DNA of 64,000 nt from Melampsora larici-populina 98AG31 (lineage: Eukaryota > Basidiomycota > Pucciniomycetes > Pucciniales > Melampsoraceae), in the NCBI RefSeq assembly GCF_000204055.1, contig NW_006768829.1, positions 173,663-237,662 of the forward strand, written 5' to 3'. This document shows, piece after piece, positions 26,282 to 37,379 of this stretch; the stretch's first letter is position 1, and each line of letters begins with the position of its first letter. Position numbers and translations under genes: made by a program. The notes below the pieces were generated by a model. The model was given only the letters and a program-made list of their open reading frames with translations. It was not told the origin of the DNA and did no database searches.

Positions 26282-28765
26282 ATGCGCTCTAGTCTTGACT
26301 CATCTACAAAGAGAATCCTTCCTACCACCGTAAAAGAGGGCGCCTTTATACCTCTGACGGCCCGAAGCAAGCGCATAAGACTTCGGCTAATTTTCATTGT
26401 CATCTGTTGCTTGACTCTGATATATCACTACTCATATTTCACGAGTAGAAATTGGTGGCGAAGCTCTCGGAAAATTGCTCTTCTCCAGCCTCGTGGACCT
26501 AATCAAACCGAATTGGATCGCACGCGTCAGGAGCAGATAAAGCAATCGTTCATCAAAGCTTATGATTCCTACGTCAAATACGCCTGGGGACACGATGAAA
26601 GTGTGTGATCAGCACTATCTGAAAACCCTTAGTTGTGCTCATCAATGGCTATCAGTCATCCCTATTACACGCAGTTATCGGGACCCGCGGAATGGCTGGG
26701 GCGCTACGCTGGTGGACTCGATGTCAACCCTCTACGTCATGGGGCTCAATGTGGGCAAAGACTAATTTGATTTAACTTGGCATAAACAGTTGACCACGAA
26801 ATTTTTTCACCGCCATCTGTAGGGTCGCTTGAATGATGCAATACGGCACACACTCACCGTTGACTTCCAGAAATCACAGGTAAAAGGACAGGCTACTTCA
26901 GTTTTCGAGACGACGATTAGGTATATAGGAGGAATATTGTCTGTTTACGAGTTAACAGGAGCTAGTCAGCCAGGTCTACTAGAAAAGGCCACAGAAATCG
27001 CCCAAAAACTTGAGACGGCCTGGATGGGAAACTCGTCTATTCCCTTTGCATGGATGTATTTTGACACAAATCAGCACAACCAACAGGAAACTATCACGAT
27101 AGCAGAAGCGGGTAAGCTTGTGTACACCGCATTAAATAACGTCCCATCAAGCTTACCAATCGATGGCATATATAGGCTCTTTGACTATTGAGTTTGACAG
27201 GTTATCATACTGGACAAAGAACTCCTCTCACCGTATCCTAGCAGACAAAACCAGTCGCCACATCATGAGTGAGTAAACATTTTTATCATTGATTTGCATT
27301 TTTGGTGCATGGCAAAAAGTTGACAGACACTATCACCCGTTTTGCAGACAACACTCATGTCTTTCCGGGTTTGCACCCCCAAACATTGGATTCTGCCACT
27401 GGAACACCAAGGGGAGACAAGGTGGGATGGGGAGCCAATGTCGATAGTTTCTTGGAGGTCAGTCGATTTACAAGAAAGGAATGAAGCGCAGAATCTAACA
27501 TGAGATTATCAATGGGTAGTACGGAGTGAAATATTGGCAACTGATTGGTGATGATGCCGTAGATTACATCTCTTGTCCGTCTTCTACCTGATATGTAAAG
27601 AAGTCTTGCAGTTCATTAAGACTGACCCCTTTATTCCTTCTACAGACTGGCAACAGGCCGTAGATTCTTCCATTACTCACCTTCTCAAGTGGTCTCACAA
27701 AGATGCACATCCTTACCTCGTTGAGTATTCTGCAAATGAGGGTGGCATTTCAAATTTTATGACTCACCTTGCTTGTTTTGCCCGTGAGTAAACATTCAGC
27801 TTGTGTTCATGTTTACATCAAATTGTTTTCTTATCCGACTTTGTCTTACAATGTCACAAATTAGCGGGAAATTGGATGCTTGGAGCAAAGCTGACAAACA
27901 ATGCAACTGTCTTCGACCTCGGTACATCACTTTCTCTATCACATAGATCGGCCTTTGCTGACAAAATGGGCTTTTGATAGGATTGAAATTGGCCGGAACA
28001 TGTTATGATTCGTATAATTCTACCAAAACCGGATTGGGGCCAGATGTCAGTCAAGTGAATTACACGATAACATCAATATGCTTATCCTTGAATCCTCTTT
28101 GCAGAGTTTTTCATACCATGAAAATCTATATGCCATCAACCCAGAATTCATCTTGCGACCAGAAGTAGTCGAAAGTATCTGGTATGCATGGCGACTGACG
28201 GGTGACTCCATCTGGCAAGAGCGAGCTTGGGAGATTTTTTTGGCTCTCGAAGCACATTGTAAAACTGATGCGGGTTACCATGGTTTGTACAACGTTAATA
28301 ACCCCCAAGGGGGCTTCAAGGATGAAACGTGAGTAAGATGTTATCAACCTCATGATAGTATATGACTGACGTTTTGGTAAGGATTTGTTCAATATCAGAG
28401 AATCCTTCTTATTCGGTAAGTTTTTTTCGGAAGGATACATCATATTTGACCCAGCTCCCTAATACACATATCTGCTTCTCTCACCTAACCTCGAAAAGGC
28501 GAACTATTCAAGGTGAACTTGAACTTTTACTTGACTTCTGATGAGTTAACTCAGCTGACCTTAAAAATGATCATCTCCAAATCACAGTACCTATACTTGA
28601 CGTTTACGCCGCGAGACCATTTTTCATTGGATGACTGGGTGTTCAGTAAGAGAGAAGTTGAATCTTTTTTGCTTCAGTACCACCTGTTAATCACCTTTTG
28701 CTCTTCTTTTTACCTCGCTAAATAAAGGTACTGAAGCGCATCCTTTCAAGATCCGCCATACTTAG
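26282..28765 (+). CDS. GH47 class I alpha-1,2-mannosidase, copy B, 14 exons, 523 aa
   Basis: Same role as copy A: trimming alpha-1,2-mannose from N-glycans in the secretory pathway. Exons: 26282-26600, 26656-26750, 26823-27111, 27176-27268, 27348-27457, 27520-27574, 27646-27783, 27865-27921, 27981-28045, 28105-28328, 28399-28415, 28499-28512, 28588-28645 and 28728-28765. They sum to 1572 nt in frame. A signal anchor lies near residues 34-53. Family catalytic residues are kept: Glu167 (SVFETTIRY), Asp298 (NVDSFLE), Glu427 (LRPEVVES) and Thr513 (STEAHP). Exons 2-13 have exactly the lengths found in copy A, while exon 1 is shorter and the C-terminal tail is cut to 7 residues after HPFKI. One donor (27575) is the weak GTCCGT. 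The gene looks functional. The ATG at 26282 is the first Met in an exon-1 frame that is open further upstream without another ATG. Confidence 0.94.
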
Positions 28766-29415
28766 TATGGTCAACGCCGCACTCCCGATTACATTCTCTT
28801 TTCAATCAAGTTTCCCATAATCTCCAGCCAAATCCTCATAAGCATGGAAGGCATAAAAGCATGATGGATATTCTCCAAATTGACCACCTGTATCTTACTC
28901 TGTATGTACTGTTTAAAACTTATTCTCTTGCCCTCATAAACCGTTTGTACGTATCCTTCAAGGTTGCTTCATTGTATATATCCGTACAAATTTGTCAGGG
29001 TTCATTAAACACAAGATCTGCTTGTACATATGCCCCAATGCCTAGTATTTTACATTAATTGTAATCATCCCACTCGATCTTCAATCAAATACCAGGACCC
29101 TGGAAAGCGCGTACAGACCCTCCTAACAAAACGCACTTTTCGGGTATTTGCTTGTGCACACAACACTCCACTACTTATGGAGGTGCACAGTAGCTCATTG
29201 TGTGCGGGCAAAGAAGGGCTATATTATGATGCCAGCCTCAAGTTTTCTGGAGTGCTGGTTGAGGAGAAAAATGCAAAAAACCTGATTTTTTTTGATGATC
29301 CTGAGCGGATTCCTACATACCGGGGCCGGGTCTCTACATCGGGTTTTACCCGAAACCGCTGCTCCTACTCAAGTGAAAGTATATGTACTAGAAAGCTACG
29401 GTCTTGTTTAACCTA
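28766..29415. other. Gene-free interval after GH47 copy B
   Basis: No gene or repeat with clear ends. It likely includes the 3' untranslated region of GH47 copy B. The open frame 29030-29452 runs into the terminal repeat of the next element and is not credible. Confidence 0.35.
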
Positions 29416-29570
29416 CGGTGGCTGTGGAGCGCCAAATGAGTCAAAACAATAAAATGCTAAAATCTCACCTGAAACATCCTCTTAAAGCTCGGTCATACCA
29501 AATCCGGCACCGAGTCCGTTGGTAGAAACAAAACTTCGCACATTGGCTCAGCAGCGGCTACAGACTTGTA

Positions 29571-29837
29571 CACCACGGAGTGGTTCTTGAGCAGAAAAAG
29601 CGTCGGTGAGGTCTGAGCGTTGTCGGGGTCGTGAAATGGCCGGGAAATGGCCTGCAAGTGGCCTGTAAGAGGCCTGAAAATGGTCGGTGAGAGCGGGCTA
29701 CATACCGGCTGCAGTCTGATTGAGTACCGTTGGTAGTCGGACTGCAGCTGGTGTGCGTATATTTGAGTCTGCAAAAAGGCAATGGCCGCCGCTTGACTTG
29801 ACACCGCCCGCAGGCCAGCATCAGCCATACGGCTTGA

Positions 29838-29870
<33 letters not shown>

Positions 29871-31517
29871 TGCATAAGAGCTGTATTGCATAAACACTAT
29901 CTAAACATGTTAAATATGATAGGATTTTTAACCTTAGGAGAAGACGGCCATCAATCAGGGCTAGGAGGTCTTTGTCTTTTAGATTTATTGTTGCTCTTTT
30001 TGGTATATAATTTTGAAGATTATTTATCTTCGAAGTATCCAATCACCTTTGTGCTTTTAGCACACCCGAAGGAAAGCGGTGACCCTCTGTAAACGCCTTT
30101 GTGCAAGCACGCCCGTTGAGTCTTATTTGCCTCCATCAGTCTTCTTACCCGAACCCAATCTCTGGTGATGGTATCCAACATTCTATGTTCTCCATCAAAT
30201 TCTCTAAGAAATGACATTACTTCAATTGGTCGGGTCCTGAGCTCATCAAACCTGTTTACTTTGTTCCGTTCATCGACAACACCGTTCAATTAACCTAATC
30301 CGGGTTGAGTGGTCAGCACTGATAGTGATAACAATCAAGCTTCCCGACCTATCAATCTCTTCAAGTGCGCTTCATGATCATCGGTCTTCAACTGACGCGA
30401 TCTCAATCAAATTCTAAACTTTATCACTTGATCAATGATCCCAAAATTAAAAGGTCCTCACTTCTACTCCAACACCTGATGCTTCACTCTTCTAAATTAA
30501 TGAATCAGGTTTGAATCATAGTTTAACTTGGTTCTTTGAGTTACATATCTCTTCATCTTGGAAATCTAGTACCTCAATTGGATCTGATTTTATCTGTCGA
30601 AAACGATTGGTTTTCTTTTTTGGTTTAGAATTCGCCTTTTGTCTTGTTCTACTACATATGTAAGTCCACTTTGATTGACTCACTTTTGGAGAACTTTGTT
30701 AACTTGTGAATTTGCATCAACCTTCCATTCAGCGATATCGGCTTGCCTCAACCAAATTTGTTGGATTCTTCTCTCTTCACCCTACTGCCGGCTGTACATT
30801 CATCTTCTTCACCTTCGAATCAAAATCAACCCGTGATGATGTCTGAAGTTTATCCTTGATAATATCAGTCCACCAATTACAGAAGGAATATTTACAAATC
30901 AAATGACTTAGTCGATCGACTTCTCCAGGTGATGTCTTGAAAGATATTCATATCATCAAATTGACCAATCCAGATAAGAAGACTTGATTTGCACTTGCCC
31001 CAACCCATCATGGAGATCAATTGAAATTGATAATTCAAATGTTTTGGAAAACTCATCGATTGATTCTTGGCCAATAGAAGAAATGAATTTGTTTGGATAA
31101 TGGGATTGATTGGAACCCAAATTGTATCTTCATATTATGTACTTATCTTATCATACTTATACGTGTCTGTTCCAATAAACCATGCTATCAATAACAGATT
31201 TATATTTTGATTAATTTAAAACAGCATCTGCTAGCCGCATTTCAAGGCTGGCAGTCATCTCACTGGCTTCTTGTTGAGCCTTTGCACTATCTGTGAGTGG
31301 TCTCGAGCAGGTCCCAAACCGGTGCAGACCGGCAGTCAACCCTCTACATCCTGTCTTCAGTCGGCCTGCAGGCTGGCTACAGGCAATATTCGAAAGGCCG
31401 TCTGCATACGGTGGGACCAGCGCCTACCTGCAGACGGTCCGTGACTATATAAAAAAAGGCCCGTCTGCAGACGGCCTTTGTCCCAGTCTGCAGATGGGCC
31501 GGACCACTCCGTGGTGT
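29571..31517. repeat. Inverted pair of CACCACGGAGTGGT ends inside the 3.2-kb element
   Basis: CACCACGGAGTGGT at 29571-29584 recurs inverted as ACCACTCCGTGGTG at 31504-31517, each bordered by TA. The motif is itself nearly palindromic (ACCAC-GGA-GTGGT). Flanking each copy are GC-rich segments with repeated CTGCAG/CTGCAGACGG words. These are either the ends of one 1.95-kb element or the ends of two separate MITEs; the sequence alone does not decide. Confidence 0.5.
29840..29866 (-). repeat. 27-nt poly(T) tract, possible poly(A) tail of a retroposed sequence
   Basis: An uninterrupted T27 on the plus strand equals A27 on the minus strand. To its right (minus-strand upstream) lies a minus open frame at 30289-30020 (contains RDWVRVRRLMEANKTQRACL) that I do not recognise. 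A poly(A) directly after such sequence could mark a retroposed transcript, but no target duplication was found. Confidence 0.3.
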
Positions 31518-32391
31518 AGTCAAATTTCACTTTGATGTAAACTGCTTTACCCCGACATGCCATTTGTGTCAATAGATCACATCCGTCTTTTGACCAGAAG
31601 AAGGACTGTTTTGGATGCTTTAAAAGTACAAGTGTCCGGCCATATATCATCAGCACAAATTTACATTTAAACTTTAGAACAACAAATGATCATCTGATAT
31701 CATTGACATAACCCTTTTTCTCAAACCCGAACTTGAAAATGTAGCAAATAAAAGTAAAGGAAAAAAGAGACGACATGAAGGCATCAAAAATCTTGCTCGA
31801 TGAAGGCTCTCCTGCGAGTTCTTTCAATTCTAAAAGATAAACTATCTTTGGCTTGGTTTTTGAATTGGATCTTGAGCTTTATTTTATCTTCAAATCAACC
31901 ATTTCCGGAGTCTTTCTCTGATTCTTTTTTTTTGATGATTGTCTCAATTCACATTTCTTCAAGCTTGCTCCTTTTGCATTCAAATCAATTGCCAAATTGC
32001 AAGAATTTGAAGTCGCGTATCCGCGTGTTTTCAATACAGATGGTGAATCAGACAGGTATTGGGTTATCATTAAGGCCCCTCCCATTGAAAAAAACGAGAA
32101 CGAGTCGTTTCCTAGAATCGACAGGAATCGACTCGTTTTTCCTCCGAGAGGGGACCCCAAGAATCAAGCGAGCTCAAGCTCTTCCTTTGAGAGGAGATGT
32201 TGATGAGTCTAACAGGGCTGCCCTCAATACAAGTGATTCTAGGCAGAGCAAACATCGTGTCGGAAGCAGGTGTAGAGTACCGTATAACATTTGAAGAAGA
32301 GTCTATGGAGTGTACACAGGAAGTAAAGAAAATCTCGGAGAAGGATTGTTTGTTGAGACATGTGTAAAACATAAAAACTACAATTAAATTT

Positions 32392-32436
32392 TGACTCAGA
32401 TGGCATATGGCCATCCACGAGCTGCCATCTGAGTCA
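32392..32436. other. Perfect 14-bp hairpin
   Basis: TGACTCAGATGGCA (32392-32405) and its exact reverse complement (32423-32436) are separated by 17 nt. It lies near the right end of the 3.2-kb TA-flanked element. It could be a terminator-like or subterminal structure, or the end of a small nested element. Confidence 0.6.
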
Positions 32437-32619
32437 GAACGTACATCAACAAGTTGTTTGAAAAGGATCATTGTGCAAGATGTGGACGAGGGGAACGGAC
32501 CTGAACGGACCCATGGTCGGAACCTGTTTGATCAGGCCGTCGCGAGTATTTCATGTGAAATTTAGTGAAAATTTTCAATTTCTGGGTTTTGACTCATTTG
32601 GCGCTCCACAGCCACCGTA

Positions 32620-33615
32620 TTAACCTGTTGCAGTTTTCAAAACTCGGAAAATGATCATGGCCGCGTGGGAAAAGCCCGAAACCTGACAAAAACAAAACTC
32701 GGGTACCAATTAGGGGGGTGTATTTGGGCTCTCCAAGCCCAGACCCATATTCACGCCTGTTGGTCGTTGTAAACTTTCCTGGGTATGAATGAGCTGTGAG
32801 CAATTGAGACCATGAAGTGATCATGTTATAGGTGCGTGACGCATATAGATGCAATTTACTCAGATGCACATTATGGTTATATTTCTCTTACAACATGATA
32901 CGACTATTGAGTTCTTCAGATTCATATACATATAGAATAGATTCTCTCTTACATCTTTATTCTTTCTCTATCAAACTCAAACTATTTGCTGTGCTACAAT
33001 ATTCTTTCTTAGATTGGGCTTCATTTGATCATCTCAAGTCTACCTTCATTAGACTTTGTCTCATCTTGCTTGTTACCAGAACTTGCACAAGTACCTGGTG
33101 TTATTTTGAACAAGCCTCAATAGGATGGTAGTAAGACATAGATACAAATAATCAAGCTACTTTGTTTTGAATGATTTGAACTGCCAAGGGAGGTCACACC
33201 GTCAGACAGAAGATTGGGAGGCTCCTTGATCAGGTTTACAAAGCTGTTGTTTTCTCTTCTCTGTTTCACAGTCAGGTATTTTGGGAATTCATTCATATTA
33301 AAATTGTGCTTGTTTCCTTTTTGTAAATCACATTAAATCCCATTCATTTGTTTGATGTTCTGACTGAGACTTTGATATCATAGTTGTATATTCATAATGT
33401 ACCATCACCCATCAAGGGCTTGAAGTCTTTTCCTTCTTCAAGAATGTCAAGAATTCTTTTATAGCAGACTTAATGCAAAATAGTAGCTCATAATATATCA
33501 GAAAACTTTGTCAAGGGATCACACATACCACTTTCACAAACTTTGCATCATCAGGTGTTATTCCAGTTTACCTCAAAGGAAATACATCAATATATGGGCA
33601 TAGGGCCAAGGCTGC
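32620..33615. other. Gene-free interval
   Basis: AT-rich sequence between two transposon systems. No coding sequence or paired repeats recognised; short frames are compositionally random. Confidence 0.35.
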
Positions 33616-33652
33616 CACTATACTGCACCATACTATACAAAGCAACATCACT

Positions 33653-33666
33653 ATGAACGCTTGGCT

Positions 33667-33701
<35 letters not shown>

Positions 33702-33836
33702 GCACCTCTAGCTTTAAATTCTAAAGGACTAAAGGATCAATAGGCCACACTTTCATGGTTTGTATTCACACTGGAAATCAAAATCAAGGGGACTTTTACC
33801 CTTTTGTTCTACTTGAGATTTCTGTTCTCAATGAGC
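33653..33836 (-). pseudogene. Antisense 28S rRNA fragment, CpG-depleted
   Basis: The plus strand contains CAAGCCAGTTATCCCTGTGG, and continues with CACCTCTAGCTT, AAAGGATCAATAGGCCACAC, CTTTTACCCTTTTGTTCTAC and GAGATTTCTGTTCTCAATGA. This is the reverse complement of a highly conserved stretch in the 3' half of large-subunit rRNA. Compared with the universal sequence as I know it, nearly every CpG is lost (ATCGATAGG to ATCAATAGG, CACGCTTTCACGG to CACACTTTCATGG, and others). It is a ~184-bp fragment, not a working rRNA gene, and sits inside the CACTA-like element. Confidence 0.88.
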
Positions 33837-33903
33837 CTGTGCAGTATAGTTGAACAAGCTGATGGAAAATATGTACAGCCCTTGTCCAAGTATAGTTGAT
33901 CAA

Positions 33904-34309
33904 TGTTATGGTTCAGACTGGAGTGGCGTTGTAGACGCCCAGTTACTTAACCTTATCTCACGTATTATCGGGTTAGACCAGTTTAGAAGAATTAGGAATG
34001 TAGTTATGGACTAGTCTGAATGTTTAGGATAATTGTGATCTTAGCTGGGTTTTGCCATTTCCCTTCTTGTCATAATGTAAACGCCTTGTCAAACTTGTTT
34101 CATATAAAACTTCATGTGTTTTCTCTAAACATGTGTGCTTTTCTTTTTGTCACAATTCTAATCTGTTTCGGTAGACTAGCACTAATGCTAGCCTTATAGG
34201 TTAGAACCTTTTTCTCTCTAAATGCAACTCGTCACAATTCCCATTTGTTTTGGTAGACTAGCACTAATGCTAGCCTTATAGAACTGTCTTGTTCCATTCC
34301 GTCCCAATA
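33904..34309 (+). repeat. 5' LTR of the copia element, 406 bp
   Basis: Starts TGTTATGGTTCAGACTGG and ends CCGTCCCAATA. The 3' half carries two tandem copies of a ~79-bp unit containing GGTAGACTAGCACTAATGCT and TCTCTCTAAATGCAAC. Nearly identical to 46621-47105 apart from one missing unit and scattered substitutions. Confidence 0.93.
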
Positions 34310-34319
34310 GGTTATGAGC
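34310..34319 (+). promoter_or_regulatory. Primer-binding site, half-tRNA iMet type
   Basis: GGTTATGAGC directly follows the 5' LTR. It is complementary to the anticodon-arm sequence GCTCATAACC of initiator tRNA-Met, the internal (half-tRNA) primer used by Drosophila copia, not to a tRNA 3' end. Position and match make the assignment likely. Confidence 0.75.
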
Positions 34320-35640
34320 TATACTTTACCCCCGGATATAAACAAAGACTCTTTTGAAACAGCAAACAGTGGAACACATATCAATAGTGATACTACCTCA
34401 CAAATTGAAGATCTCAACAATTCCACAACAAATTCTGACCAATCTACCTTGGCACCTGAAATGGAAGGTATCCAGAACACCGCACCATCAGCCGGAAGTG
34501 GCCAAGTGGCCAACACTCCTGAAACTCAAGTCGGAAACCAACAACCACTGATTTTGAGCCAATCCCTTCATCAAAATCAACAGAACGTAGCACAACAAAA
34601 CGTTCAAAATATTCAAGATATCTTTCAAACTCTCACTACTGCCAATGACAACGGTAACAATCAATCTTTCAATAGCTTATGGAAACAATGCCCAATCAAA
34701 CTTGACAGACTCACCTCTTTGGCAGGAGACGGAAGCAACTTCAACATCTGGGATGCTGATTTCCGTCGTCTCCTCAAATCTTTTGCTGGCTGTGGTCCAT
34801 ATATCAAACCAGGAGCTGTTCCAACTTTACCAAACTGGAGCAACAACTACACTTAAGGGGTAATCAGTCTTATGCATTGGACCATTGACAAACATCTTAG
34901 CTTAAGATTAGATCAAGTTTCATATGTCCCATCAGAACACTACATCTATCTCAAAGCTCAATTCTCAGGACAAACTTATGCCAGTCGGATTTCTTTGTAT
35001 CGTGAACTTCATCACACTGTTTATGATCCATCAACTACAACTATCAATGCTCACATTGCTAAAGTTTCAGGAATTTGACACAAATTGGAACAATCTGGAA
35101 TGTGGATTGGTGATGACGGTTTTGCAGCGGTATTGGCAACCAGTATGCCAAGTGGTTTCCCCAACGTAACACACACTTTTGAATCCGTCGTACAATCTAA
35201 TCCCATGACATCCATCAGCTCTTCCAACATGACCTGGGCACTTGGAGCGGCAGATGTGGAGAAAAAGCGAGAATCTTCAGGAATCACTGAAGGTTTATCT
35301 GTTGGAGTAGTGAGGAAGTCAGTAAGGTCTCAATCAAAATGTTTTTACTGTAAGAAGAAGGGACATGATCAGAAGGAATGTCGTTCTTTCATTAGGGATG
35401 AAAAGAACAAGAGGTGCTCATCGCCAGCGGCCTCGACATCACATACTCGAGTGGTAGAACCACAATTTGCCGAGATCGACATCACTGGGTGCGTGGAAGT
35501 CAAGCACATCGTAGTTTCTCAACTAGATACTGACCTCGACCCCTCTACCATCATTTTTGGCACTGGTGCCACACATCACATGTTCAACGACCGTTCATAC
35601 TTCATCAACACTGGAGTTGGCGGCGGGCGCCGCACTCATG
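34314..35640 (+). pseudogene. Copia gag with zinc knuckle and protease start, broken
   Basis: The first frame from 34314 (Gln/Asn-rich N terminus, then …LTSLAGDGSNFNIWDADFRRLLKS) stops at 34856. The nucleocapsid part resumes in another frame (35085-35640). It has a CX2CX4HX4C knuckle (CFYCKKKGHDQKEC, about 35339-35380). The protease segment reads FGTGATHHMFNDRSYF, where the family has DSGA or DTGA, so the catalytic Asp is replaced by Gly. The frame then runs into unrelated GC-rich sequence (GGCGGCGGGCGCCGC) at 35629, where the ~7-kb foreign block begins. Confidence 0.85.
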
Positions 35641-37379
35641 ATAATTGACAAAATACTGGAGATACTTATCATGCTATTCAAAAACAATTAATAAATCTGT
35701 GTCATCAATGTCAGCGCATTGAGCAACTCAAGCATGATGTGGTTCATTCAAATCTTGTGGTTTTAATTGAAGTCTGATGATATTTTTTAATCAAAAAGTT
35801 TAAGCAACATTGGTTATCCACATCAATGCAAGCATTCACAGTATTTTGATTGGGAAGTTTGTGATACTAATCATTTAGATAGCATATTCTTGGAAGATGT
35901 AGTCTCTCTGTCAAAAAGATATCGGCTAAATTGATAGCTACAAAATAAGGAAAATTGACATTCAATCTCTGAAGACCACTTGGAATTCAGATAGTTGAGT
36001 ACCTGTGCAAATGATATGCAATTCAAAATTAAGATACTACGTATAACTCAACCTATTTTTAAAAAAATTAATTATAAGCAACCATCATCGCATCTTACTT
36101 CTGCTCTTTTCAACACTATCACCATTCCCATTTAATAAGTGATTAGATAGATTTGATTGAGTGTTATCAATTGTCAGTCCATCAGTTTGAGATTATTGAA
36201 AATGATATGTGATAGGTGATAGGTGGAAAGGTGATGAATAGACAGGTCTTGTTGAGAGTGATGATGATTGTCTGGGACCAATTGAGAAAGATGTAGAATT
36301 GATAGATGTTGATGGATTTGCGACTGATTGATTTGGACATAGGTTCAAAGAAGGGGTGTGATTGTAAGGGTATACTTCTATAGTCTATTGACATGATGGT
36401 CAGCATCAATAGTGTAGAGATGATGTATGAAACCATGCTGTTAATGAGCCAAAGGTTGGTATTGATGTACTGTTCCTGGTGTGCTTACTTTGATGATTGT
36501 TAGACAGATTCCAAAAATCCTCATTTCAAGACAAATCACAAATAAAGGTTTTTTTCTCTAACTTATGGCAGACTGCAGTTATGATACAGCAGTCCTAATT
36601 TCCAATCTGCCATTCATAAACACAGTAGCAAAGATAAATATCTGCAAGTGAGATTGAAAATCAGCAATGAACAATGGTCAACTCTGTCAACAAGTTTGGT
36701 TTGAATGTTTTTTTTAATTTCTTACCAAATGCAACTCAATCAATGATAGCTTCTGATTCAAAAAAAAAATCACAAGAATGTTTATTGTGCTGAAGAGAGA
36801 ATCAAAGTCAGAAATCAGATATCAAAGTATGAGTTGAAAATTTCAGTCAAATGTGCTGAGGGGCCTTTGGTCTGGGAATTTTTTCAACCTTGGCTTGCAA
36901 ATTCATTTTGCGGCAGTAGCAACAGTAACTTGATTGAGTTCTCTGGAGGCCAAGAAAATGAGGCAGTTCACAAATGCTGAGGATGACAATCCCATCATCG
37001 GATAGAGAGCTGTTTTATTGATATTGCAAGCTGGGTCCAAAAGCAGACATAGCTGAGGATATGGTCCGATGGTGAGGGACATGATGGCGTCTCAGATTAG
37101 AGCTTATAGTGGAGCTGTTCAAAGCGGTATGCTCCAGTATAGCTGAGTTTTCATCCTCTTCATTGATTCAGTATCTGAAGAAGATGGAGGTGAAACATTT
37201 CATTGCTTCAAGGCATGTGCTACTGATTCTTTCTCAGAGGTGATAGCTGATTTCTGAACACAATTCTACAATTCAAGAGCCTAGAACATACAAAAAATGT
37301 TGTTTGATCATTGATTATTTAGACATCAAAAAATATGGTTAAAATATCAAAGACAACTCACCCGTCAGTATGATCCACT

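Larger units (their letters stand above)
29414..32619. mobile_element. TA-flanked element, 3202 bp, 32-bp TIRs
   Basis: The element 29416-32617 is flanked by TA on both sides. Its ends are perfect 32-bp inverted repeats beginning CGGTGGCTGTGGAGCGCCAA and running to GTCAAAAC (left 29416-29447, right 32586-32617). The TA duplication suggests a Tc1/mariner-like element. No transposase is recognisable in either strand, so it is non-autonomous or its gene has decayed. The interior carries other repeats (29571-31517), a poly(T) tract and a perfect hairpin at 32392-32436. Confidence 0.75.

Noticed and set aside
31800..32294. Open frame of 164 codons in the 3.2-kb element
   Set aside because: Composition resembles translated AT-rich repeat DNA (Leu/Ser/Ile runs), with no family match, and competing frames exist on both strands.
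33653..33836. Functional rRNA gene
   Set aside because: Only ~184 bp of a conserved 28S core is present and many invariant positions are changed.
35600..35660. Helitron terminus at the left edge of the 7-kb block
   Set aside because: There is a GC-rich palindrome, but no CTRR end next to it and no TC start at the other edge, so the call cannot be supported.
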